NCBI GenBank assembly: GCA_039800325.1
Contig: JBDLQY010000231.1
Span: forward strand, 1 to 64,000
Source of the DNA: SYIM01 sp039800325
GTDB taxonomy: Bacteria > Pseudomonadota > Gammaproteobacteria > Burkholderiales > Burkholderiaceae_E
Direction: 5' to 3'
Length of the DNA stretch: 64,000 nucleotides
A program made the translations under genes and the position numbers. Within the stretch, counting starts at the first letter, position 1; the number at the start of each line of letters is the position of its first letter. Positions 26,323-34,747 of this stretch are shown here, piece by piece. The notes under the pieces are model-generated. The model made no database searches. It was not told the origin of the DNA and worked only from the letters and a program-made list of their open reading frames with translations.

Positions 26323-27793
26323 CGCGAAACAGACAGGCGGGCGATGCATGCCCCACTCGGATGATCTGCCCAGGCTCACCCTTGCCGCAGAACGGGGTAC
26401 CCAGTATTTTGCGGGTCTGGGCATTGCCGACCCCAACCAGACTGCGCCAAAACTCGGCCGATATGCCTCTGTAGCCCGGGTTGCGTACAACCGCCCCGAG
26501 GCGTCCGTTTTCGATCAACTGTCCCCACTCGCATCCAAATTGAAACTTGTTGCGCGAATCATCGATGGACCAAGAGGCGTTCGTGCGCATCAGTATGCCG
26601 CGATCAACCGAGGCGATCAGTGAGTCAAGCGACTCTGAACCCGGCTCAATATTGAGATTGCCCATACGGTCAATAGGCGCGCGCCACCACGATACGGCCC
26701 TCGAACTGGCCGTCGGTTCGAGTAACAGACCCCGCTCGGAGGCCAGACGGTTAACCGACAGGGCCCCACCGAGGGGCCGTTTAAGAATTCCGCGCTCAAT
26801 AAGTATCAATCGGCGTGCCGCCAACCCATCATCGTCAGCGGCGTAGTTTGCAAATTCGCCCTCAAGCTGGGGGTCAAAGCTGACATTGAGAAGCTCAGAG
26901 CCATAGCGATAGGTGCCGAACATCTCTGGCGTCACAAAGCTGGTGCCGGCGAAGTTGCGCTCATCACCCAACACGCGATCAAGCTCGAGAGGATGTCCAA
27001 TCGATTCGTGGATCTGCAGCATCATCTGATCAGCATCCAGCAGCAAATGCATACGCCCGCTCGGACAGTTGGGCGCCATCGCCAGCGCGATGGCCTCTTC
27101 CGCGATACGCGCGCCACCGCCGGTAAATCCAGAGCGGTCGAATACCTCGAGGCCGCCCTGCTGACAGTATCCGTTGTAACGACCCCCCAGGGATCGCGTC
27201 TGGACGACGCCATCGACCTGAGCGCTCGCCTCAAGTTGGGGTTCAGCAAACTGAAAGACCTGCTCAGACCGAAGCTGCCCATCGACCAGCAGATATTGCA
27301 GCCGCCGAGTCAGACGCAGGGCCGCACGACTGTCCACGATTCGGGAATCTACGCGCAGCTGCGCAGCCTCATCCTGCAGACGATCCAGAAGATCGACCAG
27401 CGGTGGCCAGACAGCCCCCATGGGCGTGGAATACCGGATGAGCTCAGCATGGGGCGCTGGCGGCTGTACGCCCATGAGCAGGCCACGCGCACGCATCGCA
27501 CGCGCGCGCTCGAGGGCCAGATGCATAGCGCGCTCGAGACCTGCATAAGACAGATCTGCACTCGCGCAGTAACCCACCGCACCGTCACACCATACCGTGA
27601 CCATCGCACCACGATCATCGACGACACGAATGGGGTCAACGACGCCCCGACAGACCGCCAGAGCCTGGGTGCGTTCAGCTACAAGACGCACATCCACCCG
27701 CGCGCCCGAAATACATAGACGTGACAGATCAGCCAGCAGGGCCGGCTCGAGGTACGCACCATCAAGATCAAGAGACATCAAGGCCTTGCTCAC
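26294..27793 (-). CDS. TldD-like zinc metallopeptidase
   Basis: 499 residues. The zinc motif HESIGHPLELDR is intact, and the conserved C-terminal GTPFCGKGEPGQIIRVGHASPAC carries the cysteine and histidine used by TldD. It is therefore the catalytic partner of the following TldE-like protein. The start is 12 bases after the btuF stop and its end overlaps the partner gene, indicating one transcript with btuB and btuF. A role in B12 use is suggested only by this linkage; general peptide degradation is equally possible. Confidence 0.9.
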   Translation of the reverse strand: MSKALMSLDLDGAYLEPALLADLSRLCISGARVDVRLVAERTQALAVCRGVVDPIRVVDDRGAMVTVWCDGAVGYCASADLSYAGLERAMHLALERARAMRARGLLMGVQPPAPHAELIRYSTPMGAVWPPLVDLLDRLQDEAAQLRVDSRIVDSRAALRLTRRLQYLLVDGQLRSEQVFQFAEPQLEASAQVDGVVQTRSLGGRYNGYCQQGGLEVFDRSGFTGGGARIAEEAIALAMAPNCPSGRMHLLLDADQMMLQIHESIGHPLELDRVLGDERNFAGTSFVTPEMFGTYRYGSELLNVSFDPQLEGEFANYAADDDGLAARRLILIERGILKRPLGGALSVNRLASERGLLLEPTASSRAVSWWRAPIDRMGNLNIEPGSESLDSLIASVDRGILMRTNASWSIDDSRNKFQFGCEWGQLIENGRLGAVVRNPGYRGISAEFWRSLVGVGNAQTRKILGTPFCGKGEPGQIIRVGHASPACLFRDVEVFGGAA

Positions 27794-27805
27794 CTTGGCA
27801 AACGA

Positions 27806-28705
27806 TCATCGGCTGCGCTGACGCTCAGGCGCTGCGGCCTGTCGACGCAGCTGCACCTGGGCACACAGCTTCTGTAAAGGTATCAGCATGCGCGGCGATG
27901 CGCGCTCTAGCAGTGTGCCATCGATTGCGACAAACCGCGCGGGACCGTTGGGCTGCAGCAGACCGACTCGCCGCCAGGACTCTTCTGGGACATCAGGCCG
28001 AGTAGCGATTATCAATGCAGGCGCTCGCGAAATAACCGTCTCAGCATCGACCCGAACCGATGCCGTGCGCGCATCGGTCAGGATGTTGTGGGCGCCGCAG
28101 GTGCGCAGACTATCAGCCAACACGCTGCCTGGACCAACACTCATCAGAGGCTGAGACCAGATCTGTACAAAGACGGGCAGAGAGGGGCCCTGCGCGTACT
28201 GTGCCCGCAGGCCTGCCACCGCCTCCCGAAATGCCAGGGCAGCCCTCGACGCCTCGATCGAGAAACCTTCACCCAATAGCCGCGCAAGACGCTCAAGCGT
28301 TGACGGGATATCGTCAAGGCGGCGTGGGTCCGACACAAAGACTGGCAACCCCAGCGATTCGAACCGGGCCAGAGTCACCGGCGATAAGCCGGCAGCCCAC
28401 ACCAGCACCAGATCGGGCTTGAGCGCCAGCAAAGCCTCAAGGTCAGGCTGCGGATAAGCGGCTAGCCTGGGTAAGGCCATCGAAAGTCCAGGCGCATCAC
28501 TATGCGCATCAACCGCGACCAGAAGCGAGGCCGCACCGGCAGCCATCATCAACTCTGTCAGATGCGGAGCAAGGCTGACGACACGTACCGGCGTTCGCGC
28601 AGGCTCAAGCGATCGCCCACGATCATCCTGCACCGGCGCGGCATGCCCGCCTACCGCGATCAACAGGCAGGCGAGCACCAGAAGCTTGTGCAGACGCTTG
28701 AGCAA
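27806..28705 (-). CDS. btuF: Cobalamin-binding periplasmic protein BtuF-like
   Basis: 299 residues. A signal peptide (LLVLACLLIAVGGHA) is followed by a periplasmic-binding fold of the BtuF/FhuD/TroA class: RVVSLAPHLTELMMAAGA, then DLEALLALKPDLVLVWAAG, and a C-terminal lobe. It would capture B12 after BtuB and pass it to an inner-membrane BtuCD importer. It starts 6 bases after the btuB stop. No BtuC or BtuD gene follows; a TldD/TldE pair does. Confidence 0.88.
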   Translation of the reverse strand: MLKRLHKLLVLACLLIAVGGHAAPVQDDRGRSLEPARTPVRVVSLAPHLTELMMAAGAASLLVAVDAHSDAPGLSMALPRLAAYPQPDLEALLALKPDLVLVWAAGLSPVTLARFESLGLPVFVSDPRRLDDIPSTLERLARLLGEGFSIEASRAALAFREAVAGLRAQYAQGPSLPVFVQIWSQPLMSVGPGSVLADSLRTCGAHNILTDARTASVRVDAETVISRAPALIIATRPDVPEESWRRVGLLQPNGPARFVAIDGTLLERASPRMLIPLQKLCAQVQLRRQAAAPERQRSR

Positions 28706-28711
28706 AGCCGA

Positions 28712-30559
28712 TCAGCGGGCGTCGAAGCGCACACCGGTAAAAAAGCTGCGCGGCATGGCCGTATACCCATAAGCCGTCTCATAAGGCTTATCGGTCAGGT
28801 TTACGCCCCGGGCAAACCAATGCCACCCTTCGCCCATCTGTCGGCTCAGCGATGCATCAAGCACACCATACCCGCCCATCCGCTCAAGCGCCGGATCCAG
28901 ACGGGCTCCCTGCCAGCGCCATTGCAGCCCAGAGCGCCACGGACCCTGCCTCCAGTCAAAACCCAGGTTGCCGTGGTGGCGTGCACGGCGAGCCAATGGA
29001 CCACTGGACTGCACCCCATTAACCGGGTCGGTGAACTCACGCTCTGGGTCCTGCCAGGTTCCGTTGGCTCGTAGCGAGAAGGCGCCCAAGGTGCGCCGAC
29101 CCGACAGCGTCAGACCGAGCACTCGGGCAACATCGAGGTTGCGGGCCTCATAGTTGGAATCGAGTTCGATTGCATCACGGATACGACTGCGGAAGAGGGT
29201 TGCACCCACAAAGCGATCGGCCTGCTGGTGCTCCACAGCGATCTCGCTGCTGACGGCCCGCTCGGGTACGAGATTGGGATTGGCACCCCACCAGGGGTTA
29301 AAAAGATCGTTAAATGTCGGCGCGCGAAAGGCAGACCCTATGCCCGTACGTAGTAGCCAGCCAGCCTGAGGACGCCAGCCCCAGGCAAGACTGCCAGAGT
29401 TTTCGAGGCCTGCTCCACTGATGCGATCGTGACGCCAGATGCCTCGCAGCTGATGCGCACCGATGTCGCGCTCAAGACCCGCATAAACCGAATCGGTATC
29501 GCGCTCAGTCTGCTTGAACAGGGTCGGCGCGCCGAAGCTGACTCCAGCACCGCTGATACTGTCCCGAACCTGTTCAACACCCAGCAGAGCGCGTAACTCG
29601 GCGTGCACAACCAGCGTGTTGTGCACACTGGCATTGCGGCTTCGAGTACGAGGCCTATCGGTCAACACACAGTCTTCGTAATCGGTACCACTGTCGCCCA
29701 GCCGGAACTCGCCCAGCCAGCGGCTGGCCGCATTAGCCTGTGCATACACAGAAGCGATATTGGCGCGGGCGTTTAAACAATCGCGACTAGAACTGCCGGT
29801 ATCGTAGTCGCTGTCTAGAGCACTGCTGAACAGATTCATACCCAATTTGAGGCTGGGTGCGACCCGATACGACAAAGCCGCATTCATGGCCGACTGCCCT
29901 GCGCCATCGCGGTCTGCATTGAAACGCCAGTTATTCGGCGTGGTTGCATTAAACCCACGCGTTGTATCCCGACTCATGACCAGGCTGTAAGTCCAGTCGC
30001 GATCACCACCCGAAACACCTACCCGCGTCTGTGCGGTGTGGCGCGAGCCCACCAGCGCAGAAAAGTCCAGAGCAGGAGGCCCACGACGCTCACGCGTTGT
30101 GATCTGGATGACACCACCGACCGCGCCCGATCCGTAAAGCGCCGAGGCTGGGCCGCGCAACACCTCAATGCGCTCGATTGAGGCCAGCGGCAAGAGCTCG
30201 AGTGGCGCCATGCCAGTCATGGGGTTAGTCAAGCGCATGCCGTCAACCAGCACCAGGGTTTGCTGAATTTTGCTGCCCCGAATGAACACACCTGACACTG
30301 AACCCGCCGGTCCGCTCTGATAAATCTCCAAACCCGGTACGGTCTGCAGCAACTCAGGTAGCGTCGCCGCTCCAGCCGCCCGAATAGCCTGCGCATCGAT
30401 GACCGTAATGTCGGCCAGCGCACGTTCTTCGGGCGTGGGTTCACGCGTGGCGGTAACCACCACTTCACCCAGGGTCTGGGCCTGAACCCATAAAGAGATA
30501 GAAAACGATGGCAGCGCGATGCACAGCACCGCGCTGATCTTACGAACAGCCTTGAACAT
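28712..30559 (-). CDS. btuB: TonB-dependent cobalamin receptor BtuB
   Basis: 615 residues. The signal peptide ends near VQAQ, followed by a TonB box (GEVVVTATRE), the plug domain (LPELLQTVPGLEIYQSG, LVLVDGMRLTNPMTG, LRGPASALYGSGAVGGVIQI) and a 22-strand barrel. It imports vitamin B12 through the outer membrane, powered by TonB-ExbBD encoded 5 kb away. The assignment rests on the cobalamin riboswitch in its leader and the adjacent btuF. The chain ends ...GVRFDAR, so the usual C-terminal aromatic residue of barrel proteins is not the last residue. The ribosome site GGGAG precedes the ATG. Confidence 0.93.
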   Translation of the reverse strand: MFKAVRKISAVLCIALPSFSISLWVQAQTLGEVVVTATREPTPEERALADITVIDAQAIRAAGAATLPELLQTVPGLEIYQSGPAGSVSGVFIRGSKIQQTLVLVDGMRLTNPMTGMAPLELLPLASIERIEVLRGPASALYGSGAVGGVIQITTRERRGPPALDFSALVGSRHTAQTRVGVSGGDRDWTYSLVMSRDTTRGFNATTPNNWRFNADRDGAGQSAMNAALSYRVAPSLKLGMNLFSSALDSDYDTGSSSRDCLNARANIASVYAQANAASRWLGEFRLGDSGTDYEDCVLTDRPRTRSRNASVHNTLVVHAELRALLGVEQVRDSISGAGVSFGAPTLFKQTERDTDSVYAGLERDIGAHQLRGIWRHDRISGAGLENSGSLAWGWRPQAGWLLRTGIGSAFRAPTFNDLFNPWWGANPNLVPERAVSSEIAVEHQQADRFVGATLFRSRIRDAIELDSNYEARNLDVARVLGLTLSGRRTLGAFSLRANGTWQDPEREFTDPVNGVQSSGPLARRARHHGNLGFDWRQGPWRSGLQWRWQGARLDPALERMGGYGVLDASLSRQMGEGWHWFARGVNLTDKPYETAYGYTAMPRSFFTGVRFDAR

Positions 30560-30606
30560 GGAAGACTCCCTGCGCTTCGCCCACCGCGAAACGCTGCCTG
30601 GATAAA

Positions 30607-30629
30607 GCCTGTCGACTACGCCGACAGGC
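30607..30629 (-). terminator. Hairpin of the riboswitch expression platform
   Basis: A perfect 8-base-pair stem GCCTGTCG/CGACAGGC with a 7-base loop lies just after the B12 box and is followed on the minus strand by TTTATCC. It sits about 50 bases before the btuB start. It could terminate transcription when B12 is bound, although the T-run is short, or it could work with the downstream sequence to hide the ribosome site. Confidence 0.55.
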
Positions 30630-30882
30630 GCCGCTTCGGCCGGTATCCGGGCTTGCAGCAGGCCTGTGCGTTAACACAGGCGGTCAGACCGCCTTCCCAG
30701 GCGAGGTGATGTTCCTGACAGGAGAACTCACCCTAACCCAGTGGCTCGTAGGTCTGACAGTGGCCCTAAGACCACGCTGATGCTTACCGTTGCGGGGGCA
30801 GCACAGGTTGGCTCACGTCGTGCTGACGCTGGCTTCCTGTTTCCCGTTTAACCGCGCGACTCGACTGACCGCACAGCACCGA
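30630..30882 (-). ncRNA. Cobalamin (adenosylcobalamin) riboswitch
   Basis: Read on the minus strand, all core elements are present in order: GGGAAACAGGAAGCC near 30830-30850, GCTGCCCCCGCAACGGTAA at 30784-30802, GCCACTG repeats near 30740-30770, and the B12 box AGCCCGGATACCGGCC at 30638-30653. It occupies the btuB leader between its promoter and the expression-platform hairpin. High B12 should shut down btuB-btuF-tldD-tldE. The outer limits are approximate. Confidence 0.95.
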
Positions 30883-30891
30883 AGTGAGTCC

Positions 30892-30921
30892 ATCATAGGC
30901 GAGAGCTTAAGAGCTTGTAAA
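30892..30921 (-). promoter_or_regulatory. Sigma-70 type promoter of the btuB riboswitch operon
   Basis: On the minus strand TTTACA (30916-30921), an 18-base spacer and TATGAT (30892-30897) place a start site near 30885, immediately before the riboswitch aptamer. A short hairpin TGCCC-TTC-GGGCA at 30942-30954 lies between this promoter and the dsbD-like stop codon but has no T-run, so some read-through from upstream is possible. Confidence 0.65.
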
Positions 30922-30969
30922 CCGCCTGTTCCAGCAATCGGTGCCCGAAGGGCAACGCCCGTGATGTGC

Positions 30970-33414
30970 CTAACGAGACTTAGGCGCAAGCTTGGCGGGT
31001 AAAGCTTGCACCGCCTGAAGTACCATTGCCGTGGTCAGCAGCTCGGGCAGTATCTGAGGACTGGCACCGTCAGGCCCGTACAGCAGATAAAGGGGCACAC
31101 CATTGCGTCCAAAGCGAGCAAGCTCAGCCGTGATGCGGGCATCCTGCTGCGTCCAGTCAGCGCGCAGCAGCAGAACATCACGCGACTGAAATGCCGCCAC
31201 TACGGTTTCACGCTCTAGCACCAACTTCTTGTTCGCCTGACAGCTCACGCACCAGGCCGCGGTGAACTCGACAAACACCGGTCTGCCCTGCGACTGTGCC
31301 GCCTGTACGCGCTCAGGGGACCAAACCTGCCAGCCCGTTATAGCCGTCCCCGGTACGGACTCCAGCGGCGCTGAGCCAGCCGATGCACGCCCCGACTGCG
31401 CAGGGCCCGTTTGCGGCCAGGCCAGTACCATGCCTGCGACCACGATTACCAGTGCGAGAGCGACAGCAAGCCAGGGTTTGCCACCTGCTCGCTGCTGCAC
31501 AAAACGCCCCAAGATCCAGCAGGCCAAGGACACCAGCACAGCGCCTAAAGCAAACGACAGAACGGCATCGCCGCCAGCCTGCTGCCCGAGAACCCAGGCA
31601 AGCCAGGCGGCACTGGCATACATGGGAAAGGCCAGCAGCTGCCGCAGGCTTTCCATCCAGCGCCCCGGGCGCGGCAACCACTTCAGCCAGGCTGGAAACC
31701 AGCCTAGCAGCAGATAGGGCGACGCCATACCCAAGCCGAGCGCTGTGAACACCGCGAACGCTTCAATCATCGAGCTGGATAGCGTGAAGCCCAGGGCAGA
31801 ACCCATAAACGGCGCCGTGCACGGCGTGGCCACCAAAACCGCAAGTGCCCCCGAACCAAAAGAACTCCAGCCGTCCGCGCCCTGCGTGCGGTTGGTGCGC
31901 CCAGCAGAGGCACCAGCCGCAGGATCAAACTGCCCCAGTCGGGTCAGCGACAGCCCCACCTCGAATACACCGGAAAAATTCAGCCCAACCACCACAAACA
32001 GCAGGCCCATCGCCACCACAAAGGCCGGAGACTGCAACTGGAAACCCCAGCCCGCAGCAACCCCCAGCGACCGCAGCAGAAACAGCAAGGCGGCCAGAAC
32101 CCAGAAAGACAGAAGGACGCCTGCTGCAAAAAACACCGCACGCCGACGGGATAAAGCCTGGATCTGGCGATGTTGCGAGGGCAGCAGCGGCGTGTTGACG
32201 CCGGCTCGGGCTGCGGTAAGCAGTACGCCGCCCGTCTGCGAAGACAGCCCGCGCTTGGGGTCAATCACGGATGCAAAACTGAGCACCTTAAGACCCACGA
32301 CCGGAAACACGCAGGGCATGAGATTGAGAATGAGACCTCCCAGCAGCGCGAACCCCAAGGCGAGCATCAGACCGGTACTGGCTGAGCCCAAAGCGGACGA
32401 CGGCCCGGGTGGCAATACCGTGACACCCGATGAGCCCGCGCCACCCGAGCCCAAAGTACCGCCACCACCCAACCCTGGAAACAAAGCTCTGGGCCTGGTG
32501 GCGGAGCCACTTGACCCAGACGCTTGCGACGGCACTGGCTCAGCAACCCGAGCGATTTCGCGCCCTCCCGTTAAAGCCAGGGGCGCGGCCGAGGGCACCA
32601 GCTCAAAGGCAGCCCCGTCATGCACAAGAACGCCACTGGCTGCACGCACCAGCCCGTCACCAGTAGAAACTGCTGCAAGGCCCTCATCACTCAATTGCAC
32701 TTCAAGTCGCCGCTGCGCAGAGCCCTCGTACGCATACAACACCTGAGCTGCCGCGTGTCGAATAAGATTCTCAGCATAGGGAAAGAACATCGCTGATCCC
32801 AACGGTTCGTCCACACCAATGGACAGCTTTCCCCCCTCAGCCCACGCCGATACCGGACGACGCACGCGCGGAATTTGCGCTTCAACGCGATTGAAGCGCT
32901 CGGCAAGCAGACCGTCGGCAGGCTCTGTCGGTTTAACCGGTAAATCAAGCGTCAGCTCAGCATCGCCCGGAATACAGACATCGCGGCACATCAGCCAACT
33001 GGCCCGCCCCTTCAGACGCACCGTACCGGCCTGCGCATCGGCAGGCACCCTCAGGGTGAAAGGCAGCAGAACATCGCCTTCATAGCCGTAGTTGACCAGG
33101 GGACTGATCGGTATACGCTCGGGCAAAGGCCACTCGAGCTCGGATGCTGAATAGCGGTCTGGCAGACTGAGCTCAAGGCGCGTTGGCAAGCCCGAATCAC
33201 CCGGCGTGCGCCAATAGGTATGCCAGTGCCGATCGTGTCGCAACGACAGCGCGAGACGTGCGTCCTGACCCGGCCTGACGGAGGTGGTACGCGAGACAAG
33301 CTCGACCACAACAGCATCGACCCGAACTGGCCCCGGAGACTGCGCAATCGCCAGCAGCGGGCTCAGCAGCAACAGCAGCAGGCTCCAGCGGCGAAGATCA
33401 ATCCATCGACTCAT
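30970..33414 (-). CDS. DsbD/ScsB-like protein-disulfide reductase
   Basis: 814 residues. A signal peptide leads into a ScsB-like periplasmic N-domain with the redox pair CRDVC (143, 147). The membrane domain has its two reactive cysteines in NLMPCVFPV (C368) and ATPCTAPF (C532), and the C-terminal thioredoxin domain carries WCVSC (C722, C725). It would move electrons from cytoplasmic thioredoxin to periplasmic substrates. Two oddities are a Gly/Ser-rich linker at 297-347 and about 40 extra residues (384-424) between the first two membrane helices. It lies upstream of the btuB promoter on the same strand. Confidence 0.9.
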   Translation of the reverse strand: MSRWIDLRRWSLLLLLLSPLLAIAQSPGPVRVDAVVVELVSRTTSVRPGQDARLALSLRHDRHWHTYWRTPGDSGLPTRLELSLPDRYSASELEWPLPERIPISPLVNYGYEGDVLLPFTLRVPADAQAGTVRLKGRASWLMCRDVCIPGDAELTLDLPVKPTEPADGLLAERFNRVEAQIPRVRRPVSAWAEGGKLSIGVDEPLGSAMFFPYAENLIRHAAAQVLYAYEGSAQRRLEVQLSDEGLAAVSTGDGLVRAASGVLVHDGAAFELVPSAAPLALTGGREIARVAEPVPSQASGSSGSATRPRALFPGLGGGGTLGSGGAGSSGVTVLPPGPSSALGSASTGLMLALGFALLGGLILNLMPCVFPVVGLKVLSFASVIDPKRGLSSQTGGVLLTAARAGVNTPLLPSQHRQIQALSRRRAVFFAAGVLLSFWVLAALLFLLRSLGVAAGWGFQLQSPAFVVAMGLLFVVVGLNFSGVFEVGLSLTRLGQFDPAAGASAGRTNRTQGADGWSSFGSGALAVLVATPCTAPFMGSALGFTLSSSMIEAFAVFTALGLGMASPYLLLGWFPAWLKWLPRPGRWMESLRQLLAFPMYASAAWLAWVLGQQAGGDAVLSFALGAVLVSLACWILGRFVQQRAGGKPWLAVALALVIVVAGMVLAWPQTGPAQSGRASAGSAPLESVPGTAITGWQVWSPERVQAAQSQGRPVFVEFTAAWCVSCQANKKLVLERETVVAAFQSRDVLLLRADWTQQDARITAELARFGRNGVPLYLLYGPDGASPQILPELLTTAMVLQAVQALPAKLAPKSR

Positions 33415-33476
33415 GAACGTATGCTAACTGATCATCGCAACTTGACCCCCCTTCGCCCAGTGCCTAACATCCGGGG

Positions 33477-33704
33477 ATGGATGAAGAAGTCGAAAAACTC
33501 GGCGCTCAGCTCGAACGCCTGATCGCCCTCGTCAGTCGGTTGGCTGACGAAAACAGCCAGCTGCGCACGCAGCTCTCTGAATCGCACAGTCGCAACCAGC
33601 AGCTTCAGCAGCGCATGCTTGAAGCCAGGGCACGCGTTGAGGCGGCTTTGGCGCGCCTTCCGGCACCAACTGAAGCCAGTACCGTCATCGCACAACCTGG
33701 CTGA
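33477..33704 (+). CDS. Small coiled-coil protein next to zapA (TIGR02449-like)
   Basis: 75 residues, almost one continuous coiled coil (EEVEKLGAQLERLIALVSRL, then ENSQLRTQLSESHSRNQQL), with a short variable tail. Short proteins of this type are regularly encoded just before zapA in proteobacteria and resemble ZapB in size and structure. A role in division is suggested by context only. The gene is divergent from the dsbD-like gene and 45 bases before zapA. Confidence 0.75.
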   Translation: MDEEVEKLGAQLERLIALVSRLADENSQLRTQLSESHSRNQQLQQRMLEARARVEAALARLPAPTEASTVIAQPG

Positions 33705-33749
33705 TCATCGTCCTTTTAATCTCCGCCAACCGCACACCGCTTCGCAGAC

Positions 33750-34052
33750 ATGGAACACATTGACGTTCGCATACTTGACCGCGACTACCGGCTGGCGGTG
33801 TCCGCCGAAGACAAACCCCGCCTGCAGGAAGCAGCCCGCATGGTCGACGAGCGTATGCGCAGCATTCGCGACGCCGGTCGGGTCGGCACCGCCGATCGCA
33901 TCGCTGTGCTGGCTGCCCTGCAACTGGCCGATGAACTGCTGGGCGGCTCGCAAAGCTCAGATGCGGCTCGCCAGGCTGAACTCACGCAGCGCCTGCGCCG
34001 TATGAACGACCAGATCGCCACCGAGATTAAACGACAGGAAAACCTGTTCTAG
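33750..34052 (+). CDS. zapA: Cell division protein ZapA
   Basis: 100 residues. The N-terminal globular part has HIDVRILDRDYRLAVSAEDK and LQEAARMVDERMRSIR, followed by the long C-terminal helix that makes ZapA tetramers. It bundles FtsZ filaments at the division ring. The 6S RNA gene follows 40 bases after its stop, as in many proteobacteria. Confidence 0.93.
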   Translation: MEHIDVRILDRDYRLAVSAEDKPRLQEAARMVDERMRSIRDAGRVGTADRIAVLAALQLADELLGGSQSSDAARQAELTQRLRRMNDQIATEIKRQENLF

Positions 34053-34080
34053 GTCCAGGCGTAAGGTCTGAGCATGCGCG

Positions 34081-34086
34081 TACAAT
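34081..34086 (+). promoter_or_regulatory. -10 element of the 6S RNA promoter
   Basis: TACAAT lies 6 bases upstream of the inferred 5' end of the 6S RNA. The -35 region at the proper distance is weak (GGCGTA). Confidence 0.6.
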
Positions 34087-34092
34087 CCAATT

Positions 34093-34273
34093 GTGCCCTG
34101 CCGTGTTCGATTGGGTCGTAAATTCCTTGAACCAATATCTTGCTTCCAGACCCTGGCGATTCGCGTGCCGCTGTTGTGATCGTCCCTTGTCGGATGAACC
34201 TGATGCGGTACCTGTTAGGGTCGACCTGAACTAAACGGTTCAGGATGCCGGCCCGCCGGCACAGGCGGGGCAC
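34093..34273 (+). ncRNA. ssrS: 6S RNA
   Basis: About 181 bases between zapA and the EVE gene, the usual place and size. The ends pair: GTGCCCTGCCGTG at 34093-34105 with CACAGGCGGGGCAC at 34260-34273. Internal complementary arms flank a central region, with AATTCCTTGAACC on the left and CTGAACTAAACGGTTCAGG on the right, as in betaproteobacterial 6S RNAs. It mimics an open promoter and binds sigma-70 RNA polymerase in stationary phase. The 5-formyltetrahydrofolate cyclo-ligase gene that often follows is not seen here. Confidence 0.87.
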
Positions 34274-34288
34274 ACTACGAGGCCTTGA

Positions 34289-34747
34289 TTGCGTTACTGG
34301 CTGATGAAATCTGAGCCCGACGAGTGCTCAATCGATGACGTGCTGTTGCGGCCAGGCAGGGTCGTTCCGTGGTTTGGTGTGCGCAACTACCAGGCTCGTA
34401 ATTTCATGCGCGACGTGATGAAACCCGGTGACGGCGTTTTGTTTTATCACTCAAGCTGCGCGCAACCCGGTATCGCAGGCATTGCTGAGGTCGCCTCAGC
34501 GCCGTATGCCGACGAAACCCAGTTTGATCCGCAGTCGCCCTATTTTGATGCGGCGAGTCGTCGTGAGTCGCCGCGCTGGATACTGATTGATGTGAGGGCG
34601 CTGCGCAAAACAAGGCTGTTGTCGCTGGAAGACCTGCGCTCCGACCCCGCACTGCTTGACATGCTGGTGCTGAAGCGAGGCAACCGACTGTCAATTACGC
34701 CCGTCGATACCAACCACTGGCATCACATTCTCAAGACGCTGGCGTAA
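34289..34747 (+). CDS. EVE domain protein
   Basis: 152 residues, the whole protein being one EVE (PUA-like) domain. The start is TTG with ACGAGG upstream and gives the typical N-terminus RYWLMKSEPDE; an ATG five codons later would cut this motif. WFGVRNYQARNFMRDVMKPGD is the conserved core, and the C-terminus has NRLSITPVD. EVE proteins are thought to bind modified bases in DNA or RNA. The gene starts 16 bases after 6S RNA, and its last 17 bases overlap the end of ispH on the opposite strand. Confidence 0.9.
   Translation: MRYWLMKSEPDECSIDDVLLRPGRVVPWFGVRNYQARNFMRDVMKPGDGVLFYHSSCAQPGIAGIAEVASAPYADETQFDPQSPYFDAASRRESPRWILIDVRALRKTRLLSLEDLRSDPALLDMLVLKRGNRLSITPVDTNHWHHILKTLA

Noticed and set aside
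31745..32746. Long open frame of 333 codons on the plus strand inside the dsbD-like gene
   Set aside because: Its sequence is Pro/Ser/Ala-rich without family features, and it mirrors a clear minus-strand gene.
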